The notes beneath the pieces were generated by a model. The model saw only the letters and a list, made by a program, of their open reading frames with translations. It did not search any database and was not told the origin of the DNA. 64,000 bases of DNA. Origin: Glacieibacterium sp965200405. GTDB taxonomy: Bacteria > Pseudomonadota > Alphaproteobacteria > Sphingomonadales > Sphingomonadaceae. A program made the translations under genes and the position numbers. Location of the stretch: NCBI RefSeq assembly GCF_965200405.1, contig NZ_OZ241356.1:1984001-2048000 (forward strand), given 5' to 3'. Position 1 is the stretch's first letter; each line of letters opens with the position of its first letter. This document shows positions 1-8,441 of this stretch, one piece after another.

Positions 1-10
1 CGCTGCGCGG

Positions 11-631
11 TTAGAAGGGCACCTTCTTCAGCTCGCGGGTGAAGTTCAGGTAGCCCGCGTTGATGCCGAGGCGCAGGCCGACGCCCAGCTTGATCGGCAC
101 CAGCACCACGTCGTCGCGCTGGAGATAGTTGGCACCGAACCCGCCGACGAAGAATGCCTTGCCCTCGGCGGCTGGGTAACGCTTGAACAAGTCGTTGCTA
201 TCATTGAGGTTGTACACCAAAATGAAGGTCCGCGACGCGTCTGCTCCGGCGTCGAAGCCGACCGACGGGCCGGTCCAGAACACCGGCATCTGGCCCTCGA
301 TCTTGTGGAACAGGGTACCGCTGCCATAGCGCACGCCGACGACGAAGGCACCGCCCGCCTCGCGCCCGACGATATAGCCGTTGGGCTCGCCGCGCTCCTT
401 GAAGATGCGCTCGACGACATCGCCCAAGCCCTTGGCACCGCGTCCGAACACGTCCTCGGCGGCCGACAGCACGTCCTTCTGCTGGTAGGTGCCGTCGGGG
501 TTGTGCGGCAGGGAGGAAACCGGCGCGCTGGCGGGCGCAGCGGCGGCGCTGGTCGGCCGGGCGGCACGGTCGACGTTGGCGCAACCGGCTAGGACCAGCA
601 TCGGAATAGCCAGGGACAGGATAAGACGCAT
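11..631 (-). CDS. eipA: DUF1134 envelope protein, EipA-like lipoprotein
   Basis: This 206-residue protein belongs to the DUF1134 family, whose Brucella member EipA supports cell-envelope integrity in the periplasm. The N-terminus has a short basic start, a hydrophobic stretch and a lipobox-like L-A-G-C at about residues 12-15, so it is probably a lipoprotein. A low-complexity Ala/Pro/Ser linker follows, and then the conserved domain, including the glycine-rich GGFGANYLQRDD stretch. I chose the ATG at 631 because GGAGG lies six bases upstream and the signal peptide starts there; the longer reading adds 21 unlikely residues. It is divergent from ugd. Identification rests on family resemblance alone. 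Confidence 0.8.
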   Translation of the reverse strand: MRLILSLAIPMLVLAGCANVDRAARPTSAAAAPASAPVSSLPHNPDGTYQQKDVLSAAEDVFGRGAKGLGDVVERIFKERGEPNGYIVGREAGGAFVVGVRYGSGTLFHKIEGQMPVFWTGPSVGFDAGADASRTFILVYNLNDSNDLFKRYPAAEGKAFFVGGFGANYLQRDDVVLVPIKLGVGLRLGINAGYLNFTRELKKVPF

Positions 632-751
632 GCAACCTCCGCTCGAATATCCGCCCCCAAGGGCATTTAGCCGTGCTGCACCTGCGATGTCCAACCTTCC
701 ATCCGCGCCGCTCGCCTGCTACCCGCGCAGCGAACAGTCGAAAGGCAAATT

Positions 752-2053
752 ATGCAGGTTACGATGATCGGCGCGGGCTATGTCGGCCTCGTGTCGGGCG
801 CATGTTTCGCGGACTTCGGGCACGACGTCGTCTGCGTCGACCTCGACCAGGGCAAGATCGACCGCCTGCACGCCGGGATCATGCCGATCTACGAGCCCGG
901 GCTGGCAGAACTGGTCACCGGCAACGCCCGCGCCGGGCGCCTGACGTTCACCACCGACCTCAAGGCGGGTATCGCCAACGCCGACGCGATCTTCATTGCG
1001 GTGGGCACGCCGTCGCGTCGCGGCGATGGCCATGCCGACCTCAGCTATGTCCATGCCGCGGCCAAGGAAATCGCCGCCGCCGTGTCGCGTTATACCGTCA
1101 TCGTGACCAAGTCGACGGTTCCGGTCGGCACTGGCGACGACGTCGAGCGACTGATCCACGAGACCAATCCAGACGCCGACATCGCCGTCGTCTCCAACCC
1201 CGAATTTCTGCGCGAGGGTGCCGCCATCGCCGACTTCAAGCGGCCCGACCGCATCGTCATCGGCACCGAGGATGCCCGCGCCCGCGCCGTGATGACGGAG
1301 CTGTACCGCCCGCTGTTCCTCAATCACTCGCCGCTGCTGTTCACGTCGCGGCGTACGGCGGAGTTGATCAAATACGCCGCCAACGCCTTCCTCGCGATGA
1401 AGATCACCTTCATCAACGAGATCGCCGACCTGTGCGAGGCGGTCGGGGCCAACGTCCAGGACGTCGCCCGCGGCATCGGCCTCGACAACCGCATCGGCTC
1501 CAAGTTCCTGCACGCGGGGCCCGGCTATGGCGGCAGCTGCTTCCCCAAGGACACGCTGGCGCTGGTCAAGACGGCGCAGGACTTCGGCTCGCCGGTGCGG
1601 ATCATCGAGACGGTCGCGGCGGTCAACGACCAGCGCAAGCGCGCCATGGCGAAGAAGGTCATCGCGGCCTGCGACGGCGACGTGCGCGGCAAGACCATCG
1701 CGATCCTCGGCCTGACCTTCAAGCCGAACACCGACGACATGCGCGACAGCCCGTCGATCGCCATCATCCAGGCGCTCCAGGACGCCGGCGCGACCATCCG
1801 CGCCTATGACCCGGAGGGCGTCGAGCAGGCCAAGCTGATGCTCAAGGACGTCCACTACGCCGCCAACCCGTACGACTGCTGCACCGGCGCGCATGCGGCG
1901 GTGCTGGTCACCGAATGGGATGCGTTCCGCGCCCTCGACCTGGCCCGCGTCCACGGCCTGATGGCGTCGCCGGCGATCGTCGACCTGCGGAATGTCTATC
2001 GCCCCGACGAAGTTCGCGCGCGCGGCTTCACCTATGACAGCGTAGGGCGTTGA
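752..2053 (+). CDS. ugd: UDP-glucose 6-dehydrogenase
   Basis: This cytoplasmic enzyme oxidises UDP-glucose to UDP-glucuronate with two NAD+, supplying uronic acids for polysaccharide. The 433-residue length is normal for bacterial Ugd. The N-terminal Rossmann domain opens with GAGYVGLVSGACFADFGHDV. The active-site cysteine sits in GPGYGGSCFPKDTLAL (about residues 251-266), and the C-terminal UDP-binding domain follows. The ATG at 752 has a GAAAGG ribosome site. It stands alone upstream of tRNA-Ser. The 4-epimerase at 37316 would use its product, so this gene probably serves the distant EPS locus. Confidence 0.97.
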   Translation: MQVTMIGAGYVGLVSGACFADFGHDVVCVDLDQGKIDRLHAGIMPIYEPGLAELVTGNARAGRLTFTTDLKAGIANADAIFIAVGTPSRRGDGHADLSYVHAAAKEIAAAVSRYTVIVTKSTVPVGTGDDVERLIHETNPDADIAVVSNPEFLREGAAIADFKRPDRIVIGTEDARARAVMTELYRPLFLNHSPLLFTSRRTAELIKYAANAFLAMKITFINEIADLCEAVGANVQDVARGIGLDNRIGSKFLHAGPGYGGSCFPKDTLALVKTAQDFGSPVRIIETVAAVNDQRKRAMAKKVIAACDGDVRGKTIAILGLTFKPNTDDMRDSPSIAIIQALQDAGATIRAYDPEGVEQAKLMLKDVHYAANPYDCCTGAHAAVLVTEWDAFRALDLARVHGLMASPAIVDLRNVYRPDEVRARGFTYDSVGR

Positions 2054-2093
2054 CCCGCGCCGCCTCCCTCCGTATAGCCGCCGTTCCGCGCCG

Positions 2094-2185
2094 GGAGTCG
2101 TGGGTGAGTGGCTGAAACCAGTAGTTTGCTAAACTGCCGTACTGAGTAATCGGTACCGAGGGTTCGAATCCCTCCGACTCCGCCA
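2094..2185 (+). tRNA. tRNA-Ser (GCU anticodon)
   Basis: A complete class II tRNA can be folded by eye. The acceptor stem is GGAGTCG/CGACTCC with discriminator G and an encoded CCA at 2183-2185. The anticodon stem GTAGT/ACTGC closes the loop TTGCTAA, giving anticodon GCT for serine AGC/AGU codons. A long variable arm (GTACTGAGTAATCGGTAC) is typical of tRNA-Ser, and the T-arm contains GGTTCGAATCC. I saw no repeat of the 3' end elsewhere in the window, so there is no sign of an element integrated here. Confidence 0.96.
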
Positions 2186-2259
2186 GAACTTGATCGACCA
2201 GACGGGACGGGCGCCACGCGGGGCGACTCCTCCCGGATGGTCGCGGCGGCCGCCAGCCT

Positions 2260-3897
2260 TTACAATCGCAAGCGGAGTGTCGTCGCCGCCGACGGACTCA
2301 GCAGCAACTGCAGCCGGTCAGGATCGAGCCGCACCACGGCGCGGACGCTCGGGCTCGACGTGGCTGCCGCGTCGAACGTCCCGGCGACGCCATCCGCGAG
2401 CAGGCGGTTGCCGCACAGCGACAGCGTCGTCGCGCCGGCTTGGCGCAGCATGCCGAGCAGGTCTGGAGCGGGGGTCGCTAGCGCCGCCCGGATCTCGCCC
2501 GCGATCGCGTCGGCGACCGGGCCGACGACCACCTGGATGCCGCCGCTCGCCAGCTTGAGGACGCCGCGCGAGCCCAGCGCCTTCAGCCGCGCCTCGTCGA
2601 TCGCAGCGTCGCCAAGCACCAGCCGGAGCCGCGTCGTACAGGCATCGACCGAGCGCAGATTGGCCGCCCCGCCCAGCGCCGCGATGAACTGCGTCGCCCG
2701 GTCACCGACCACCGCGACGCCGGCCTCGGCCTCCTCGTCGATCTCACGCCCCGGCGTCTTGAGGTCGAAGCGCCGGATGAACCAACGGAACGTCGCATAA
2801 TAGATGCCGAAATAGGCGAGCCCGACCGGAAACAGCAGCAGCGGCCGGGTGGCGAGCCTGAAATTGAGCAGATAATCGAGGAGCCCTGCCGAGAAGCCGA
2901 ACCCGAGCTTCACGCCCAGCGCATCCATCACCACCATCGACAGGCCGGTCAGCACCGCATGGACGGCATAGAGCACCGGCGCCAGGAACATGAAGCTGAA
3001 CTCGATCGGCTCGGTCACGCCGGTCAGCGCCGAGGTCAGCGCCAGGCTGAGCAGCATGCCGCCGACCGCCTTGCGCCGCTCCGGCCGGGCCGAGCGATAG
3101 ATCGCCAGGCAGGCCGCCGGCAGCCCGAACATCATCACCGGGAAGAACCCCGCCATGAAGCTGCCGGCTTGCGGATCGCCGGCGAAGAAGCGGTTCAGGT
3201 CGCCGGTGGTGCCGTGATAGCTGCCCAGGATGAACCAGGCGATGTTGTTGAGGATATGGTGCAATCCGGTGACGATCAGCAGCCGGTTGAGCGCGCCGTA
3301 GACGAACAGCCCGATCGGTCCGGCCTGGACGACGCCGCGCGACAGGCCATCGATCCCGGCCTCCAGCCAGGGAAAGCCCAGTCCGAACAGCGCCGCGCCG
3401 GCCAGTCCGGCGAACCCCGCCGCGATCGGCACGAAGCGCCGACCGCCGAAGAACGCCAGATAATCGGGCAGGCGGATATTGCTGAAGCGGTTGTAGAGCC
3501 AGCCGGCGCTCAGCCCCGACAGAATGCCCGCCGGTACGCCGAGCTTGGCGAGTTCCTTGCTGCGCCACGCCGCCGACAGGTCGGCGGCAACCGCCTTGGC
3601 AAAGCCGACGGTGACTTCCGGCGGCACCGTCAGCAGCGTCTTGGCGCCCTCGACGGTGACAAGATAGGCGACGACGCCGGCCAGCCCGGCGGCGCCGTGA
3701 TTCTCGCGCGCCAGCCCGACTGCGACGCCGACCGCGAACAACAGGCCGAGGTTGGCGAAAATCGCGTTGCCCGCCGCCGCGACGAAGGCGATGTCGAGCA
3801 GGTCGGGCTGGCCGAGCCGCAGCAGCAGCCCGGCGATCGGCAGGACGGCGATCGGCAGCATCAGCGCCCGACCGAGCGGCTGGAGACGCGACAGCAT
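2260..3897 (-). CDS. nagE: PTS N-acetylglucosamine transporter subunit IIBC
   Basis: This 545-residue inner-membrane permease imports and phosphorylates N-acetylglucosamine. Residues 1 to about 375 form the multi-spanning IIC channel, with the sugar-site motif GVTEPIEF near residues 293-300. The IIB domain follows, with phospho-accepting Cys420 in SVDACTTRLRL. No IIA domain is attached; it is supplied by the upstream fusion protein. About 70 extra residues after IIB resemble a worn second IIB (LSLCGNRLL around 492-500). The ATG at 3897 overlaps the nagF stop by one base (TGATG), implying translational coupling. GlcNAc specificity is inferred mainly from the neighbouring nagA and hexosaminidase genes. 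Confidence 0.92.
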   Translation of the reverse strand: MLSRLQPLGRALMLPIAVLPIAGLLLRLGQPDLLDIAFVAAAGNAIFANLGLLFAVGVAVGLARENHGAAGLAGVVAYLVTVEGAKTLLTVPPEVTVGFAKAVAADLSAAWRSKELAKLGVPAGILSGLSAGWLYNRFSNIRLPDYLAFFGGRRFVPIAAGFAGLAGAALFGLGFPWLEAGIDGLSRGVVQAGPIGLFVYGALNRLLIVTGLHHILNNIAWFILGSYHGTTGDLNRFFAGDPQAGSFMAGFFPVMMFGLPAACLAIYRSARPERRKAVGGMLLSLALTSALTGVTEPIEFSFMFLAPVLYAVHAVLTGLSMVVMDALGVKLGFGFSAGLLDYLLNFRLATRPLLLFPVGLAYFGIYYATFRWFIRRFDLKTPGREIDEEAEAGVAVVGDRATQFIAALGGAANLRSVDACTTRLRLVLGDAAIDEARLKALGSRGVLKLASGGIQVVVGPVADAIAGEIRAALATPAPDLLGMLRQAGATTLSLCGNRLLADGVAGTFDAAATSSPSVRAVVRLDPDRLQLLLSPSAATTLRLRL

Positions 3898-6383
3898 CAG
3901 GCGGCTTCCTCGATGACGGCAGGCACCAGGGCGCGAACCTCGGCCGCCGAGGCGCAGGCGAGGGCGCGGACCGCGAGGTCGCGGCAGTCGGTCAGGTGCA
4001 ATCGGCGGACGGCGGCCTTGATCGCGGGAACCGCGCTCGGAGTGACCGACAGCTCGGTGACGCCCAGCCCGATCAGGATCGCCGCCGCCGCCGGGTCCGA
4101 CGCGACTCCGCCGCAGACGCCGAGCCAGCGCGCGTGGCTGGTGGCACCCTCGGCGGCCAGCGCGATCAGGCGCAGCACGGCGGGGTGGAGCGCATCGATG
4201 CGACCGGCGGTGGCTGGATTGCCGCGGTCGCAAGCCAATGCATATTGGGTCAGGTCGTTGGAGCCGACCGACAGGAAATCGGCGACGGCAGCGATCGCGG
4301 GTGCCAGCAACGCCGCCGCCGGTGTCTCGATCATCACGCCCAATTGCGGCCGGTCTTGGCGACCGACTGCCAGCATCGCCCGGTCGAGTGCGGCGCCGAC
4401 GGCCAGCAACTCCGCGGGCTCGACGACCATCGGTACCATGATCCGGCACTGGTCGCCGGGGACGCCGCGCAGGATGGCGCGCAGCTGGACGTCGAGCAGG
4501 TCGGGTCGGGCGAGGCTGAAGCGCACGCCGCGCGCGCCGAGCGCCGGATTGTCCTCGTGCGGAAACGGCAGATAGGCGACGGGCTTGTCGCCGCCGATGT
4601 CGAGGGTGCGGACGATCAGCGGGCGGTCGCCGAGTGCGGCGGCGATGGCGCCATAGGCCCGGCATTGCTCGTCTTCGCCGGGCGCTTCGGCGCGGTCGAG
4701 GAACAGGAACTCGGTGCGCAAGAGTCCGCAGCCCTCGCCGCCGTTGGTCACGGCCAGCCGCGCGTCCTCGACCGACGACAGATTGGCGAAGACCTCGATG
4801 CGCGTGCCATCGGCCATCCGGCAGTCTGCCTGTGCGGTCTCGACGTCGACCGCGTGACGACGCCGGCTGCGGGCATGGCGGTCGACGGCCGACGCCAGCG
4901 CGGCGGGGTCGGGGTCGAAGTCGAGCCGCGCGGCGTCGGCATCGAGGATAACCGTCCGACCGTCCGGCACGTCAAGCACGGCGGCACCGACCGCGACCAG
5001 CATCGGCACCCCGGCGGCAGCGGCAAGGATCGCGGTATGCGAGGTCGGCCCGCCGTTCACGGTGACGATCCCGGCAACGCGGCGGAGGTCGAGCGCCATG
5101 AATTGCGAGGGCAGGAGGTCGTCGGCAAGGATGACGGCATTCTCGGGAAGCGCGGGCAGGGCGCCGGTCGCCGATGCCGGATAGAGTTCTGAAAGCAGTT
5201 GCTGCTCGAGGTCGCGCAGGTCGGCGATCCGCTCGATGAGCCTGGCGTCGCCGGTCGCTTGCAAGGTCTCGGCGACCGCGGCGGTCGCCAGTTGCCACGC
5301 CCTGCCTGCCGAGCGGCCTTGCGCGACATGGCTTTGCGCTGCGTCGACCAGCGCCGGGTCGTCGAGCATGGCGCGGTGTGCCTCGGCGATCTCGGCCCCG
5401 ACACCCGATGCAGTAGCGAGGCGCGCGGTCAGCGTCGCCAGCGCCAGTTCGAGGGCTGTGCGCTCCTGCACCGGGCCGGCACCGTCAGCCGGCACCTCAA
5501 TCGATGCCGCGGCAAAATGGACCGCGGAGCCGATTGCCAGACCGGGTGCCGCTCGAACGCCGCCCAGGATCGTTCCCTGCGGCGCGACCACCAGAACGGC
5601 GGCCTGGACGACCGGCTCGGAATGCTCCGCCTCCGCCATGCCGCCGAGGATCAGGGTCGCGATCGCCTCGACCGCGGCGGCTGCGCTGGTGCCGCTGGCC
5701 CGGATCGTCAACTCGTCGAGATGCCGGACGCCGAGCGCCATGATCGCGACCATGCTGCGGCCGGCGGCGGTTCGGCCATGCGCTTCGAAGGTCAGCGTCG
5801 CATCGTGCATCCTCGACGCGGCGACGAGCCTGGCGGCGGGGCGGGCGTGCAGGCCGTGCGCCAGTGGCACGACGATCGATCGGGTCGTTTCGTCATCGGC
5901 CCGGGCGGTGTCGGTGACGATCTGCCCGGCAACCGAGATCTCGAGCAGCGGTTCGCCGAAGCCAATCAGGCGGTCGCGTACGAGCAGGCGAACGGTCGCG
6001 CCCTCGCTGGTGACGATGATGGGGGTGACCAGGCTGACGGCCCGTCGCGCGACGCTGTCGAGGTCGAAGGCCAGCAACGGCGCACCGGCGTCCACGCGCT
6101 CGCCGGCGGCGACCAGTGCGGTGAAGCCGTCGCCGCCAAGGCCGACCGTCTCCAGCCCGACGTGGATCAGCAGCTCGATACCGCCCTCCAGCCGCAAAGT
6201 GACGGAGTGCAACGTCGGGGCGACCGCGATGACGGTGGCGGCGGCCGGGGCGCGGACCAGTCCCTCGATAGGCTCGATTGCGATGCCGTCGCCCATCATG
6301 CGCTCGCCGAACACCGGATCGGGCACCTCGTCGAGCGACGACGCCCAGCCGGACAGCGGCGCTCCAAGGACCAATGTCGTCAA
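3897..6383 (-). CDS. nagF: PTS IIA-HPr-Enzyme I fusion phosphotransferase
   Basis: This 828-residue cytoplasmic protein fuses three PTS modules in the Caulobacter NagF arrangement. Residues 1 to about 150 are IIA of the glucose family, with the paired histidines His59 and His74 (LLIHVGLETV). About 165-255 is HPr, with His179 in HGLHARPA. The rest is Enzyme I, with phospho-histidine His449 in GGPTSHTAI and the late GVCGGVASDP segment carrying the Enzyme I cysteine. It would move phosphate from PEP to NagE. The start is TTG at 6383, overlapping the hexosaminidase stop as TTGA; no ATG fits the conserved N-terminus better. It makes the GlcNAc phosphotransfer chain independent of any general PTS. 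Confidence 0.94.
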   Translation of the reverse strand: MTTLVLGAPLSGWASSLDEVPDPVFGERMMGDGIAIEPIEGLVRAPAAATVIAVAPTLHSVTLRLEGGIELLIHVGLETVGLGGDGFTALVAAGERVDAGAPLLAFDLDSVARRAVSLVTPIIVTSEGATVRLLVRDRLIGFGEPLLEISVAGQIVTDTARADDETTRSIVVPLAHGLHARPAARLVAASRMHDATLTFEAHGRTAAGRSMVAIMALGVRHLDELTIRASGTSAAAAVEAIATLILGGMAEAEHSEPVVQAAVLVVAPQGTILGGVRAAPGLAIGSAVHFAAASIEVPADGAGPVQERTALELALATLTARLATASGVGAEIAEAHRAMLDDPALVDAAQSHVAQGRSAGRAWQLATAAVAETLQATGDARLIERIADLRDLEQQLLSELYPASATGALPALPENAVILADDLLPSQFMALDLRRVAGIVTVNGGPTSHTAILAAAAGVPMLVAVGAAVLDVPDGRTVILDADAARLDFDPDPAALASAVDRHARSRRRHAVDVETAQADCRMADGTRIEVFANLSSVEDARLAVTNGGEGCGLLRTEFLFLDRAEAPGEDEQCRAYGAIAAALGDRPLIVRTLDIGGDKPVAYLPFPHEDNPALGARGVRFSLARPDLLDVQLRAILRGVPGDQCRIMVPMVVEPAELLAVGAALDRAMLAVGRQDRPQLGVMIETPAAALLAPAIAAVADFLSVGSNDLTQYALACDRGNPATAGRIDALHPAVLRLIALAAEGATSHARWLGVCGGVASDPAAAAILIGLGVTELSVTPSAVPAIKAAVRRLHLTDCRDLAVRALACASAAEVRALVPAVIEEAA

Positions 6384-8413
6384 GGCGCCGGCACCAGCCG
6401 CACCGCGGCGACCGCCCAGATCGGGTCCGGCCCGCGGGCCGTGTAGGTTATGTACAGGTTCGCCGGAGCGCTGCGGCGGGGCAGGGTGGCGCGCAGGGTG
6501 GTGACGCCGGGGTTCTTGACGGCCGGTGCGAGCGGCAGGACCGCCAGCCGCTCACCGTCGCAGCCGTCGCGAACTTCGAACTCGCCGGCACCGGTCGCGG
6601 GGGCGCGGAAGGCGATGGCGTCGCGGTCCTTGCCGACCTGGTAGTTGAAGGGGATCTGCCCGACGTCGAGCTCGATGCGCTGCGCCGACTGGACCGGTGC
6701 CTTGTCCCAGCGCCAGCACGGCGCGAGGATATCGACGAGGAAATGCGCGCGCGGCCCGGCGGCGGGATAGTCGTCCTCGAGGCCGAGCGCGAGCTTGCCC
6801 TGGCAGGTGGCGAGCTCGGTGCCGGTGCGCGAGAACTCGGGGACGGCCACGGTATCGGGCGTAAACGCCACGTTCGAGGCGCGGGTCAGGCCGAACGACC
6901 GCAGGCGGTCCATCTGCCCCGCCGCGCGGCGGGCGAAATCGGCATAGTCATGCCCCTGCAGCTGGGACCAGCCAAGCTCGGCGATGGCCAGTGTGCGGGG
7001 AAAGGCCTGGTGCTCGACCCGGGCCTCGCTGCGCATGTGCTCCGCCCAGAGCGTGCCCTGCAGGCCGAGGACATGGTGGCGCTGGTCCGCCGGGATCGAC
7101 GCGGGCAGCGGGTCGAAGGCGTAGACGTCGGCGAGGCTGACGACGGTGGCGCGCCCGATCGGCTCGCGCTTCGGCGATGCCTCGATATTGTCGAAGTACA
7201 GTGTCGGCGCGGCGGCCAGGATGGTGTCGTGCCCGGCTGCCGCCGCCTTGGTCGCGCCCTCGACGCCGGTCCAGGCCATGACCGTGGCGCTCGGCGGTAC
7301 GGCGCCTTTCAGGATCTCGTCCCAGCCGATCAGGGTGCGGCCGTGCGCCGCCAGGAAGGTGCCGATGCGCGCCACGAACCAGCCCTGCAGCGCCTCCTCG
7401 TCGGCAAGGCCCAGCGCCTTGATCCGCGCCTGGATGCGCGGGTCGGCGCGCCATTGATCCTTGACCGCCTCGTCGCCGCCGATGTGGATGTAGCGGCCGG
7501 GGAACAGGTCCATGACCTCGGTCAGGACGTTCTCCAGGAACGCAAAGGTCCGGTCGTCGATGTTGTAGAGGTAGGGGAAGACGCCCCAGTCGGACTCGAT
7601 GCCGGGCGGTGGCTTGGGTCCGACGCCGAGTTCGGGATAGGCGCGGATCGCCGACAGGGCATGGCCGGGCATCTCGATCTCGGGGACGATGGTGATGCCG
7701 CGAGCGCTGGCGAAGGCGACGATGTCGCGGATTTCCGCCTTGGTGTAGACGCCGCCGGTGCGCGGCAGGGGCGGTGCCGGGGCAGCGCTTGCCGGGACGC
7801 GCCAGCCGCCGACCTGGGTCAGCCGCGGATAGCGGTCGATCGGCAGCCGCCAGCCTTGGTCGTCGACCAAGTGCCAGTGCAACCGGTTGAGCTTGTTGAG
7901 CGCCATCCACTGGATCATGCGCTTGATGAAGGCCGGTGACTGATAATGCCGGGCGGAGTCGAGCATCATGCCGCGCCAGCCGAAGCGCGGCGCATCGCGG
8001 ATCGTCACCGCCGGGATCGTGCGCGGGCCGGCGAGCTGCCACAGGGTCGTTGCGCCGTAGAGCAGTCCTGCGTCATCCTGGGCAGTGATCGTCGCGCTGC
8101 GACTGTCGACGATCAGCGCATAGCCCTCCGCCGGGCCATCGGCGGCGCGCACGAAGCGGATCGTCGCGGTGGCGCCCTCCACGACAGTCGGGGCGTGGCC
8201 GGTCGCACGCTGGAGCATTTGCACAAGCTCGGTCGCGGCGCGGCGGGCGCCCGGATCATTGGCCGGCACCCCGATGGTGATGCGCCCACCCAGCACCAGC
8301 GTGCCGGTCCCAGGTTCGACCTGCGCGGGACGGGGCAGCAGCGTCGACAGGTCGGCCAGCGCCGGGCTGGCGGTAGCGAGCAGCAGGGGAAGGGCCAGCC
8401 TGGTGATCTTCAT
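6380..8413 (-). CDS. GH20 beta-N-acetylhexosaminidase, periplasmic
   Basis: This 677-residue exported enzyme removes terminal GlcNAc from chito-oligosaccharides by substrate-assisted catalysis. A clear signal peptide (residues 1-20, ending ALA) is followed by the small GH20b domain. The catalytic barrel carries the Asp314-Glu315 pair in HIGGDEAVKDQW. Conserved LHWHLVDDQGWRLPI at about 178-192 supports GH20. The ATG at 8413 has a purine-rich ribosome site, whereas the longer reading would bury the signal peptide behind 36 residues. It lies 28 bases after the receptor gene and overlaps nagF, so it supplies GlcNAc monomer for NagE. Confidence 0.95.
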   Translation of the reverse strand: MKITRLALPLLLATASPALADLSTLLPRPAQVEPGTGTLVLGGRITIGVPANDPGARRAATELVQMLQRATGHAPTVVEGATATIRFVRAADGPAEGYALIVDSRSATITAQDDAGLLYGATTLWQLAGPRTIPAVTIRDAPRFGWRGMMLDSARHYQSPAFIKRMIQWMALNKLNRLHWHLVDDQGWRLPIDRYPRLTQVGGWRVPASAAPAPPLPRTGGVYTKAEIRDIVAFASARGITIVPEIEMPGHALSAIRAYPELGVGPKPPPGIESDWGVFPYLYNIDDRTFAFLENVLTEVMDLFPGRYIHIGGDEAVKDQWRADPRIQARIKALGLADEEALQGWFVARIGTFLAAHGRTLIGWDEILKGAVPPSATVMAWTGVEGATKAAAAGHDTILAAAPTLYFDNIEASPKREPIGRATVVSLADVYAFDPLPASIPADQRHHVLGLQGTLWAEHMRSEARVEHQAFPRTLAIAELGWSQLQGHDYADFARRAAGQMDRLRSFGLTRASNVAFTPDTVAVPEFSRTGTELATCQGKLALGLEDDYPAAGPRAHFLVDILAPCWRWDKAPVQSAQRIELDVGQIPFNYQVGKDRDAIAFRAPATGAGEFEVRDGCDGERLAVLPLAPAVKNPGVTTLRATLPRRSAPANLYITYTARGPDPIWAVAAVRLVPAP

Positions 8414-8441
8414 GCTCGCCCTTCCCCCAAGTCGCATCCGA

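Noticed and set aside
2094..2185. tRNA-Ser as an integration site
   Set aside because: No integrase is nearby and I saw no direct repeat of the tRNA 3' end elsewhere in the window.
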